This document shows, one piece after another, positions 40,252 to 48,878 of a stretch of DNA of 64,000 bases. The position numbers were made by a program, and so were the translations under genes. Positions within the stretch are counted from its first letter, which is position 1. Each line of letters begins with the position of its first letter. The notes under the pieces were generated by a model that saw only the letters and a list, made by a program, of their open reading frames with translations, searched no databases and was not told the origin of the DNA. Origin of the DNA: an uncultured Anaerovibrio sp. (GTDB lineage: Bacteria; Bacillota; Negativicutes; Selenomonadales; Selenomonadaceae); contig CAKPVW010000001.1 in NCBI GenBank assembly GCA_934196075.1, positions 42,277 to 106,276 on the forward strand, written 5' to 3'.

Positions 40252-41481
40252 TTACTTCTCTGGGAAGAACTCCTTATGAATTGCGTTAGCAGCTTCCTTC
40301 AGCTGGGATCCCTTAATCAGACAGGAAATACTGATTTCAGAAGTGCTGATAGCGTCAATATTTACCTTGGCATCAGCCAGAGCGCCAAACATTCTGGTAG
40401 CAATACCAGGATTACCCAGCATACCTGCACCAACGATGGAAACCTTGGCTACATCCTCCTCAATGAGAACTGCTACAGCGTGAAGCTTCTCAGCAACGCC
40501 ATCCACAATCTTCTTAGCCTCGGCCAAATCATCCTGAGTAATGGTGAATACCATATCAGTAACATTCTTCTCAATATTTCTGATACTCTGTACAATCATA
40601 TCTACGGCAATGTTCTTCTCAGACAAAGCGGAGAAAATAGCATGGGCTACACCTGGATCATTTGGAACACCCAGAACTGCTACCTTTGCTACATTGCTAT
40701 CATGGGCTACGCCACGAATTAAGAAATCCTTCTCTTCCATTGTATATGCCTCCCTAATCATAGTGCCTGGTTTGTTGGTAAAGGTTGAACGAACGTGGAT
40801 TGGAATGTTGAAATACATACCCATCTCTACGGAACGAGGCTGCATAACCCCGGCTCCCAGACGAGCCATCTCCAGCATTTCATCGTAGGTAATTTCCTTC
40901 ATCTTGCGAGCATCAGGTACCAGACGAGGATCAGCAGAATATACACCATCAACATCTGTATAGATTTCGCAGGCATCAGCCTTCAATGCACCAGCCAATG
41001 CTACAGCAGAGGTATCGGAACCGCCGCGGCCCAGAGTTACAGGATCGCCCTTTTCATCGGATCCCTGGAAACCTGCAACAACAACGATCTTGCCCTTCTC
41101 CAGCTCCTTGCGGACACGGGATGGCTTAATATCCACAATCTTGCCCTTGGTATGAACAGAATTGGTGCGCATGCCTACCATAGGACCAGTCAGAGAAATA
41201 GCCTTCTGACCAAGTGTCTTAAAAGCCATTGTCAACAGGGAAATAGAAACCTGCTCACCAGTGGTCAGCAGCATATCCATCTCTCTGGAATACTGATAAG
41301 GATTGCTATTTATGCCCTTGGCCAGCTCAATCAGGTCGTCCGTGGTATCACCCATTGCAGATACAACCATAACAATCTGGTCACCAGGCTTTTTTTCTTC
41401 AATAATTCTCTTGGCTACATTCATAATCTTTTCAGTAGAGCCTACTGAACTACCGCCAAACTTTTTAACAATTAAAGCCAT
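40252..41481 (-). CDS. lysC: Aspartate kinase
   Basis: 409 residues. It phosphorylates aspartate, committing carbon to lysine, methionine and threonine. IVKKFGGSSVGS at residues 4-15 is the kinase N-terminal signature; GRGGSDTSAVALA near residues 151-163 holds catalytic residues; two ACT domains at the C-terminus bind feedback inhibitors. AGGGGGAGAG precedes the start. A promoter lies at 41535-41563. No lysine riboswitch was found: only about 130 bp separate it from ruvC and the motif is absent. Confidence 0.96.
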   Translation of the reverse strand: MALIVKKFGGSSVGSTEKIMNVAKRIIEEKKPGDQIVMVVSAMGDTTDDLIELAKGINSNPYQYSREMDMLLTTGEQVSISLLTMAFKTLGQKAISLTGPMVGMRTNSVHTKGKIVDIKPSRVRKELEKGKIVVVAGFQGSDEKGDPVTLGRGGSDTSAVALAGALKADACEIYTDVDGVYSADPRLVPDARKMKEITYDEMLEMARLGAGVMQPRSVEMGMYFNIPIHVRSTFTNKPGTMIREAYTMEEKDFLIRGVAHDSNVAKVAVLGVPNDPGVAHAIFSALSEKNIAVDMIVQSIRNIEKNVTDMVFTITQDDLAEAKKIVDGVAEKLHAVAVLIEEDVAKVSIVGAGMLGNPGIATRMFGALADAKVNIDAISTSEISISCLIKGSQLKEAANAIHKEFFPEK

Positions 41482-41534
41482 GTCTCTCCCCCTAAAATAG
41501 GTTTATTAGCCTGAATACTTTTCAAACGAGTAAT

Positions 41535-41563
41535 ATTATAATATAAAAAAAGTCATTCGTCTA
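41535..41563 (-). promoter_or_regulatory. Promoter of lysC
   Basis: Minus strand TAGACG (41558-41563) and TATAAT (41535-41540) with a 17-base spacer, 54 bp upstream of the lysC start. Confidence 0.6.
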
Positions 41564-41613
41564 CCCCGAAAGCACACTTTTTAACAATTTACGCAATGTA
41601 TACATGAATACAT

Positions 41614-42108
41614 TCACAAATTATTCCTAAATGTAAAGCTGTTCATCATATGAGACGTACATATAGCCACTGCCAGCGCATCTGCCACATCATCTGGTTT
41701 CGGTGGCTTAGGAAGATTAAGAATCTTTGTTACCATGTAGATAACCTGCTCCTTGGTAGCCTTGCCGTAACCTGTAACAGACTGCTTTACCTGAAGTGGT
41801 GTCCTCTCTATAAGCCGCAAATTATTCTTGGCGGCAGATAGCAAGATAACGCCTCTGGCCTGCCCTACGGGAATGGCTGTATCTACATTGCGATTAAAAA
41901 ATAACTGCTCAACTCCCATGGCATCTGGCTGATATTTCTTTATCAGCTCATCCAGCCCATTATATATTTTCATAAGTCTATCCTGCATAGGAGCCTTGGG
42001 ACTGGTGGTAATAGCGCCATATTCATGGGCTATCAGTCTGCTGCCTTTTGACTCCACAAAGCCATAGCCGCAAATTGCCGTACCAGGATCTATGCCTAAT
42101 GCCAACAT
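41614..42108 (-). CDS. ruvC: Holliday junction resolvase RuvC
   Basis: 164 residues. RuvC cuts Holliday junctions in recombination. Active-site acids lie in ALGIDPGTAICGYG (residues 3-16), MGVEQLFFNRN (about 63-73) and PDDVADALAVAIC (about 138-150). ATG 42108 with GAGG about 11 nt before is preferred to a GTG 12 bases upstream inside the binding site region. ruvA and ruvB are not adjacent; the usual yebC-ruvC order is kept, though a terminator separates the two genes. Confidence 0.95.
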   Translation of the reverse strand: MLALGIDPGTAICGYGFVESKGSRLIAHEYGAITTSPKAPMQDRLMKIYNGLDELIKKYQPDAMGVEQLFFNRNVDTAIPVGQARGVILLSAAKNNLRLIERTPLQVKQSVTGYGKATKEQVIYMVTKILNLPKPPKPDDVADALAVAICTSHMMNSFTFRNNL

Positions 42109-42131
42109 ATCTAAATTCACCTCGCAAAAAA

Positions 42132-42164
42132 GGAGCTGTCACATTATATAAATGTGTCAGCCCC
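42132..42164 (-). terminator. Intrinsic terminator between yebC and ruvC
   Basis: GCTGTCACATT and AATGTGTCAGC pair with a single mismatch around ATATA; TTTTTT follows on the minus strand. The T run touches the ruvC binding site region, so ruvC expression may depend on read-through. Confidence 0.75.
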
Positions 42165-42177
42165 CATAAATCAAATT

Positions 42178-42912
42178 TTACTCTTCCTCGTCCATTTCGT
42201 AATTGCCATATACTTCCTGAACATCATCATTTTCCTCAAGAGCATCCAGCATTTTCTGCATCTTTACAGCAGCATCCCCTTCAACCTTCACGGTGTTATC
42301 AGGTACCATGGTAACCTCAGCAGAAACGGTTTCAATGCCCTTTTCGCCCAAGGCCTTCTCAATATCATCATAAGCCTCTGGCTCTGCTACGATCTCAAAT
42401 ACATCGCCCTCGTTCTTCAGGTCATCAGCACCAGCCTCCAGAACCAGCTCCATCAAGGCATCTTCATCATCGAAGGTCTCCTTCTCTACAACGAAAACAG
42501 CCTTCTTCTGGAACATCCAGCCTACACAGCCAGTTTCGCCCAGATTGCCGCCATGCTTGGAGAAAATATGACGAATATCTGCAGCAGTACGGTTGCGATT
42601 ATCAGTAAGGATATCCAGCATAATTGCTGTACCGCCAGGACCATACCCCTCATAGGTCAGCTCCTCATAGTTGCTGCCATCAGAAGCACCCAGACCCTTC
42701 TGGATAGCACGATTGATATTGTCCTTAGGAATGTTATTGGACTTGGCCTTGCTAAGAGCCAGCTTCAAACGCATGTTGCCGGTTGGATCTGCACCACCCA
42801 TGCGAACAGCAATGGTAATCTCACGACCGATTTTAGTGGTAATTTTGCCACGGATTGCATCATTTGCGCCTTTTTTTCTCTTAATATTTGCCCACTTAGA
42901 ATGTCCTGACAT
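42178..42912 (-). CDS. yebC: YebC/PmpR family regulator or translation factor
   Basis: 244 residues, the standard length. The N-terminal signature SGHSKWANIKRKKGANDA and internal KSNNIPKDNINRAI, GYGPGGTAIMLDILTDNRNRTA are diagnostic. Proteins of the family have been described as transcription regulators and recently as factors that help ribosomes at proline stretches. AGGAGT precedes the start. It lies before ruvC on the same strand, as in many bacteria. Confidence 0.95.
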   Translation of the reverse strand: MSGHSKWANIKRKKGANDAIRGKITTKIGREITIAVRMGGADPTGNMRLKLALSKAKSNNIPKDNINRAIQKGLGASDGSNYEELTYEGYGPGGTAIMLDILTDNRNRTAADIRHIFSKHGGNLGETGCVGWMFQKKAVFVVEKETFDDEDALMELVLEAGADDLKNEGDVFEIVAEPEAYDDIEKALGEKGIETVSAEVTMVPDNTVKVEGDAAVKMQKMLDALEENDDVQEVYGNYEMDEEE

Positions 42913-43005
42913 GTATATTACTCCTTTGTATTATTATATATATGCTGTCCCGCAGGACAGATAATAAACCATTACCCAAAATACACCGCAGTGCATCTCA
43001 TAAAA

Positions 43006-44226
43006 TTATTTTACCAAACGATAGAATTTTTTCTTGCCCTTTCTAACGATAGCTTCACCATCAGTAAAATCAGACTCTGTCAATACATAGTCTGGATCAG
43101 CTACCTTGACATCATTCAAGGAAAGGCCATTCTGCTTTATCAAACGACGACCCTCGCCCTTGGATTCAAACACCTGACCAGCCACCAAAATATCCAATAA
43201 TTTCTGACCTTCATCCTCAGCTGTCAGCTGAATGGTAGGCATATTTTCATTGGAACCAGAGCCACCAAATACAGCCTCAGCAGCAGCCTGAGTCTTGTCT
43301 GCCTCCTCCTGGCCATGTACCAGCTTGGTTACCTCATAAGCCAAAACCTTCTTGGCCTCATTAATAGCTGCATCCTGCAGGCTGCCTAGACGATGAACCT
43401 CCTCCATAGGCAGGAAGGTTAAGAGTGCCAGACATTTCTCCACATCAGCATCGTCCACATTGCGCCAATACTGATAGAAATCATACACCGGAGTTTTTTC
43501 CTTATCCAGCCAGAGAGCACCGCCGGCGGTTTTGCCCATTTTCTTGCCATCGCTCTTGGTCAGCAAAGTAAAGGTAAGGCCATAAACCGCATCTCCAGTC
43601 TTGCGGCGAGTCAGCTCTACACCACCGATAATATTGGACCACTGGTCATCGCCACCCATTTCCAGCTTCAGATTGTAACGACGATGCAGCTCCAAGAAAT
43701 CATAGGACTGCATAATCATGTAGTTAAACTCCAGGAAGGTCAAGCCCTTTTCCATACGATTCTTGTAGCACTCAGCAGTCAGCATGCGATTGACAGTAAA
43801 ATGAGGTCCCACATCCCGCAGCAGCTCAATGTAATTCAGCTTGCGGAGCCAGTCTCCATTGTTGACAATCAGAGCCTTGTCCTCGCTAAAATCAATAAAT
43901 CTAGCCATCTGCTCTTTGAATCGATTGCAGTTGTACTCAATATCCTCATCTGTAAGCATCTTGCGCATATCGGTGCGACCAGATGGATCACCTACCGTAC
44001 CAGTGCCGCCGCCTACCAGACAAATAGGACGATGACCTGCTCTCTGCATATGAGCCATCACCATCAAACCTAAAAAATGACCTACATGCAAACTATCTGC
44101 TGTTGGATCAAATCCCACATAAAAAGTTACCTTTTCCTCGGCCAACATCTTGCGAACTTCTTCCTCGTTGGTGCATTGGGCTATATAGCCTCTTTCCTTC
44201 AATACATCAAAAATACTTGTACTCAC
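43006..44226 (-). CDS. tyrS: Tyrosyl-tRNA synthetase
   Basis: 406 residues. Class I enzyme charging tRNA-Tyr. The HIGH-like motif is [10 protein letters not shown] near residues 44-53, the KMSKS-like loop is [11 protein letters not shown] near residues 227-237, and a C-terminal S4 domain ([22 protein letters not shown]) binds tRNA. It starts at GTG with AGGAGAG upstream. No T-box was found, but a 10-bp perfect stem at 44249-44278 sits 22 bp before the start. Confidence 0.96.
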   Translation of the reverse strand: MSTSIFDVLKERGYIAQCTNEEEVRKMLAEEKVTFYVGFDPTADSLHVGHFLGLMVMAHMQRAGHRPICLVGGGTGTVGDPSGRTDMRKMLTDEDIEYNCNRFKEQMARFIDFSEDKALIVNNGDWLRKLNYIELLRDVGPHFTVNRMLTAECYKNRMEKGLTFLEFNYMIMQSYDFLELHRRYNLKLEMGGDDQWSNIIGGVELTRRKTGDAVYGLTFTLLTKSDGKKMGKTAGGALWLDKEKTPVYDFYQYWRNVDDADVEKCLALLTFLPMEEVHRLGSLQDAAINEAKKVLAYEVTKLVHGQEEADKTQAAAEAVFGGSGSNENMPTIQLTAEDEGQKLLDILVAGQVFESKGEGRRLIKQNGLSLNDVKVADPDYVLTESDFTDGEAIVRKGKKKFYRLVK

Positions 44227-44248
44227 GTTTATCTATCTCTCCTTGTAG

Positions 44249-44278
44249 GGGCCAATAGCTTTTATTTTCTATTGGCCC
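44249..44278 (-). promoter_or_regulatory. Perfect stem-loop in the tyrS leader
   Basis: GGGCCAATAG and CTATTGGCCC are perfect 10-base arms with a 10-base A/T loop. No U run follows on either strand. It lies between the PBP1A stop and the tyrS binding site and may be a processing or regulatory hairpin. Confidence 0.45.
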
Positions 44279-44290
44279 TTGCTTCTTCAA

Positions 44291-46387
44291 TTAATTAGCC
44301 TTTTTACCGCCAGCTCCCGGCACTGGGGCTGGTGCAGCTGGTGCCGGAGCTGCATCTGGTGCTGGAGGTGTGGACGAACTGCCAGAATTGCCATTGGCTG
44401 GCTGGGATTTGGCATCTTTTTTCTTGTCCTTATCTGCCTTAGCGTCCTTGTCCTTATCCTTTTCCTTGCTATCAGAAGCTGCTGGCTGATCAGCTGACTG
44501 AGTCAGATATGAACCGCTAAAGTTCTTATTCGGCATGGTCTGAACCACCTTGGACATAAAGGCCTTCCAAATGACAGCCGGTGTAGTACCACCCGTCATA
44601 CTGCCCATGCGGGAATTATCATCACAGCCTACCCAAACACCTGCTACCAAGTCCGGCACATAGCCCACAAACCAGGCATCCTGATAGTTATCAGTAGTGC
44701 CAGTTTTACCTGCTGCTGGTCTGCCAATATTTGCTCTAGTACCAGTACCTCTAGCGACAACACCCATCAACATACTGGTAAGCTCATTGGCAGAGGTTTT
44801 TTTCAGTACCTGCTCAGTTTTTGGTTCTGCTTTTTCCAGAACCTCCCCCTTCTGATTTAATACCTTGACAATAGCTACAGGTGCCACATGAACACCATCA
44901 TTGGCAAAGGTACCATAGGCACTGGTCATTTCAAGAGGTGTTACGCCCTTAGTCATACCACCAATGGTAACCGCATAGTTCATATCATTAGCGGCTCCCT
45001 CCTTGACAAAGGTAGAAATACCCATCTTTTCAGCCAGGTAAATAATCTTATCCATGCCAACCTCCTGAGCAATTCGCACAGTAGGCACATTCAAGGAATT
45101 TTCCGCTACATACCGCATGGTAACAGTACCGCTAAAGCTGCGGCTATAGTTCTGAGGCTGCCAGCCGCCAATATTAATTGGCTTGTCCTCCACTGTAGAA
45201 GACGGTGTCAAACCATTCTCCAAGGCCGCTGCAAAGACAAACGGTTTAAAGGCCGAGCCTGGCTGACGTTCTGCCATAGTAGCACGATTAAACTGATCTG
45301 TGCCGCGACCGCCTACCATGGCCTTGATATAGCCTGTTGATGGTTCAATGGCTACCAAGGCTCCCTGAGGCTGCTTATTGCCGCTGCCATCAGTGGAATA
45401 GTTAGGCAGATTCTGCATAGCTGCCTCTGCTGCCTGCTGCATATCCTTGTCCAAGGTAGTATAAATCTTCAGACCTTCCTGATAAACGGCATCTGCACCA
45501 TATTTTTCTATCATCTGCTGAGTAACATAATCTATGAAATACGAAGCAAAATGATTGTCAGACTGAGGCTGAGTTTTAACCAGATTCAGATTCTCCGCCT
45601 TGGTCTTGGCAGCTGTGGAACTGCTGATATAGCCGTATTTGGCCATCTGATCCAAAACTACGCCCTTACGCTCCTGAGCCGCCTGCAAATTATTCAAAGG
45701 TGAGAAATAGTTTGGACTTTTAGGAATACCTGCCAGCATGGCACATTCATTCAAATCCAAATCCTCAACATTTTTGCCAAAATATGTTTTGGCTGCAGCC
45801 TGAACACCATAAGCACCTTGACCAAAATAAATCTGATTCAAATATAATTCCAGAATCTCATCCTTAGTATATTTTCGCTCCAGCTGCAGTGCCAAAAAGA
45901 CCTCCTGCACCTTGCGCTTCATGGTTCTATCCTGAGTCAAATAAGCATTTTTGGCCAGCTGCTGAGTAATGGTGGAACCACCCTCAGATACACCCTTGTG
46001 GGTAATATTGGCAATAACAGCACGCATAATTCCCTTAGGGTCTACACCGGCATGTTCGTAGAAACGCACATCCTCTACGGCAATAAAAGCATCCTTTAAA
46101 TGCTCTGGAATCTTGTCGATTTTTACTGGTACTCTATTTTGCTCAGCGTGAACATTGGCCAGCTCGTTACCATTAATATCATAAATCTGTGAGGAAGCCG
46201 CCGGCCTTACATCCTCCAAATCCTGCTTGGTATTTAAAGTTGCGGTCAGAAATCCGCAGCCAACACCTGCTATCATTACCGCCAAAATCACAGCAAAAAC
46301 AGTCAATATCCTAGTAGCACTATTTTGCTTCTTAGGCGGTTTATGCACCTGCCTTGATCTCTGGGCTGCTCCTGTACGCTTTTCCAT
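44291..46387 (-). CDS. Class A penicillin-binding protein 1A (transglycosylase/transpeptidase)
   Basis: 698 residues. It polymerises and cross-links peptidoglycan outside the cytoplasmic membrane. A membrane helix is at about residues 27-49. The GT51 domain has EDVRFYEHAGVDPKG and EGGSTITQQLAKN. The transpeptidase has SAFKPF (catalytic serine), SLNV and KTGTT. The C-terminal tail from about residue 625 is Lys/Asp/Glu-rich, then Pro/Ala-rich, low in complexity, a spacer seen in several Firmicute PBP1A proteins. AAGGAGG precedes the start. mutS2 is upstream; tyrS is downstream. Confidence 0.95.
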   Translation of the reverse strand: MEKRTGAAQRSRQVHKPPKKQNSATRILTVFAVILAVMIAGVGCGFLTATLNTKQDLEDVRPAASSQIYDINGNELANVHAEQNRVPVKIDKIPEHLKDAFIAVEDVRFYEHAGVDPKGIMRAVIANITHKGVSEGGSTITQQLAKNAYLTQDRTMKRKVQEVFLALQLERKYTKDEILELYLNQIYFGQGAYGVQAAAKTYFGKNVEDLDLNECAMLAGIPKSPNYFSPLNNLQAAQERKGVVLDQMAKYGYISSSTAAKTKAENLNLVKTQPQSDNHFASYFIDYVTQQMIEKYGADAVYQEGLKIYTTLDKDMQQAAEAAMQNLPNYSTDGSGNKQPQGALVAIEPSTGYIKAMVGGRGTDQFNRATMAERQPGSAFKPFVFAAALENGLTPSSTVEDKPINIGGWQPQNYSRSFSGTVTMRYVAENSLNVPTVRIAQEVGMDKIIYLAEKMGISTFVKEGAANDMNYAVTIGGMTKGVTPLEMTSAYGTFANDGVHVAPVAIVKVLNQKGEVLEKAEPKTEQVLKKTSANELTSMLMGVVARGTGTRANIGRPAAGKTGTTDNYQDAWFVGYVPDLVAGVWVGCDDNSRMGSMTGGTTPAVIWKAFMSKVVQTMPNKNFSGSYLTQSADQPAASDSKEKDKDKDAKADKDKKKDAKSQPANGNSGSSSTPPAPDAAPAPAAPAPVPGAGGKKAN

Positions 46388-46475
46388 GTGATGCCTCCTT
46401 AATCAGAGTAATAACTACTTAAGCACACAAATACAGAATACATTTTACCACAAAAATACCTTCTTGGGTAGACAA

Positions 46476-48857
46476 TTATTGCAGTTCCACCAAGGTAGCC
46501 CCAGTTCCGCCTTCACTCATATCAGCAAAATTAAAATTGGCTACATTGCGATGGCGCTTCAAATAGCTATGTACGCCCTTTCTCAAAGCTCCTGTACCCT
46601 TGCCATGAATAATCAACACTTGACTCAGGCCTGCCATAATAGAATCGTCAATAAATCTGTCCAAAGCCACCTCAGCTTCATCCACCATCATGCCTCGAAT
46701 ATCAATATCTCGATGGGCCTGCTGGGTTTTGCCCATAAAGCTGTTGCCTCTGCTGCCAGATTTTTTACTGTTGCCAACAGAAGTCTTTTTCTCCTTAGGA
46801 GCCTTATCAACGAATTTACATTCCTTGACCTTGACATTTATTTTCATACTGCCTAGCTGAACCTCCAGCTCCTTGCCCTTCACAGAAAGTACCGTGCCCT
46901 TTTGATCCAGCTTGGTTACATAGACAATATCTCCTGCCTCTAGATCCTTCAAATCCACAGCCTTACGATAAGCCTTAACCGAAACAATGCCCTGACGAAC
47001 CTTGCCTGCTGCCTCATCAATTCTAGCTCTAGCCTCTTGAATAGCAGCCTGCCGCTTCTGTATCCCCTGATCATTAAACTGTTCCTTCAGCTCTTTAATC
47101 ACAGCCTCAGATTCCCGTCGCATACGGCGTACCAGTACCGCACCTTCATCCTTGGCCTTGCGGATAATATCTGCCTTTTTCTGATTCAGCTCCACCCGCA
47201 TAGCCTCGGCTCTGGCCTCCATCTGCTCCGCTCGGCGCAATCTGGTTTCAATATCAGCATTCATCTGCTCATAAAGCATTTTTTCCTTTTCCAGCTGATT
47301 GATAACCTGTTCAAACTGAGCATGATCTGCCTGAATCAGCTGCTTGGCTCTGATAATCAAGGATTCACTCAATCCCAATCTGCGACTGATGGCAAAGGCG
47401 TTACTAGCTCCTGGAATACCAATCAACAAACGATAAGTAGGCCGCAGGGTAGCCACATCAAATTCCACACAGGCATTTTCAATCCCCTCCCGGCCAAAGG
47501 CAAAGGTCTTTAGCTCAGAATAATGGGTAGTAGCCACTACCGAGGCCTTGATGGTTAAAAGGCGCTCCAAAATAGCCATGGCCAAGGCCGCACCCTCCTC
47601 TGGATCCGTACCAGCTCCCAGCTCATCTAATAGCAGCAAGTCATCAGATTCCACCTGCTCCAAAATAGACACCAAATGAGTCATATGGGCAGAAAAGGTA
47701 CTAAGGCTTTGCTCAATGCTCTGCTCATCGCCAATATCTGCATAAATATTATTGTAGACAGCCATCTGAGAACCAGATTCAGCAGGCAGAAACAGTCCTG
47801 CCTGACACATAAGTACCAGTAGGCCCAGGGTTTTCATGGTAACGGTTTTACCGCCAGTATTAGGGCCTGTTACCAACAGCATGGAAAATTTTTCTCCCAG
47901 CTCTATATCAATAGGTACAACCTTGTCCGCTGGCAAAAGAGGATGCCGGGCGGATAACAGCTTGGTGACTCTATCCTCACTGATAATTGGCTCTGTGGCC
48001 TTCATCTCATAGGCTAAAGCAGCCTTGGCAAAGGCAAAATCTATTTGGGCCATGATTTCACAGTTGTCCATAAGCTGCACATCATTTTTGCGAATCTGCT
48101 GAGAGGCTTCCCGCAAAATCCGTTCTACCTCATGGCGCTCAGCAGCTGTTAGCTGTTTAATATCATTGTTAAGATTTACCACAGCCATTGGCTCAATAAA
48201 CAAGGTGGAGCCGGTAGCAGACTGGTCGTGGACAATACCTGGTATGCTCTGACGATATTCCTGCTTTACTGGCAGTACATATCTATCCCCACGCATGGTA
48301 ACAATATTTTCCTGAAAATACTTCTGGTATTCATTATTGTGCAAAAGCCCTGCTAGATGATCCTTGATTTTGACCTGGCTAACCTTGATTTCCCGACGAA
48401 TACGTCGCAGCTCTACGCTGGCATCATCTCGAAGATTACCATGCTCATCCACAATATGCTCCAAATTTCGCTCCAGCTGGCCCAAAATTTCCAACTGACG
48501 AGCCCAATTTTTCAAAATAGGAGCCTCCATTTCCAGCTCCTTGAAAAATCTTTTGATTTCCCGCGTAGCGTACATGGTAGTAAGGATGTCCAACAACTCT
48601 GCTGGATCTAGAACAGCCCCTAAGCCAATTTTTTTGATACTCTCCCGTATATCCTTAATGCCGCCCAATGGAGGGTGCGCCGTAGAGGACACATAAACCG
48701 CCTCCGCAGTTTGACGCAATCTCTCCTTGACATCCTCACCATCACTAACTGGCAGCAACCCCAAGGCCAGTTCCTTGCCTAGCTTGGTTCCGGCCTTTTC
48801 TGCCAGCCTTGATAATATTCTCTTATATTCCAAAACCTTGAAGGATTCCTGTTTCAA
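46476..48857 (-). CDS. mutS2: Endonuclease MutS2
   Basis: 793 residues. MutS2 acts on colliding or branched DNA and ribosomes rather than mismatch repair. The MutS-like core and Walker A VTGPNTGGKTVTMKT lie near residues 333-347, followed by LLDELGAGTDPEEGAAL (Walker B). A long Glu/Arg/Gln coiled coil precedes the C-terminal Smr nuclease domain, which has DIRGMMVDEAEVALDRFID and IIHGKGTGALRKGV. It starts at TTG with AGGAGG 6 nt before it. The U32 peptidase gene lies 21 bp upstream on the same strand, so they are likely co-transcribed. Confidence 0.96.
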   Translation of the reverse strand: MKQESFKVLEYKRILSRLAEKAGTKLGKELALGLLPVSDGEDVKERLRQTAEAVYVSSTAHPPLGGIKDIRESIKKIGLGAVLDPAELLDILTTMYATREIKRFFKELEMEAPILKNWARQLEILGQLERNLEHIVDEHGNLRDDASVELRRIRREIKVSQVKIKDHLAGLLHNNEYQKYFQENIVTMRGDRYVLPVKQEYRQSIPGIVHDQSATGSTLFIEPMAVVNLNNDIKQLTAAERHEVERILREASQQIRKNDVQLMDNCEIMAQIDFAFAKAALAYEMKATEPIISEDRVTKLLSARHPLLPADKVVPIDIELGEKFSMLLVTGPNTGGKTVTMKTLGLLVLMCQAGLFLPAESGSQMAVYNNIYADIGDEQSIEQSLSTFSAHMTHLVSILEQVESDDLLLLDELGAGTDPEEGAALAMAILERLLTIKASVVATTHYSELKTFAFGREGIENACVEFDVATLRPTYRLLIGIPGASNAFAISRRLGLSESLIIRAKQLIQADHAQFEQVINQLEKEKMLYEQMNADIETRLRRAEQMEARAEAMRVELNQKKADIIRKAKDEGAVLVRRMRRESEAVIKELKEQFNDQGIQKRQAAIQEARARIDEAAGKVRQGIVSVKAYRKAVDLKDLEAGDIVYVTKLDQKGTVLSVKGKELEVQLGSMKINVKVKECKFVDKAPKEKKTSVGNSKKSGSRGNSFMGKTQQAHRDIDIRGMMVDEAEVALDRFIDDSIMAGLSQVLIIHGKGTGALRKGVHSYLKRHRNVANFNFADMSEGGTGATLVELQ

Positions 48858-48878
48858 TGTATTCCTCCTATATCTATA

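Noticed and set aside
41482..41613. Lysine riboswitch before lysC
   Set aside because: The gap to ruvC is about 130 bp and contains a promoter; conserved lysine-element motifs are absent.
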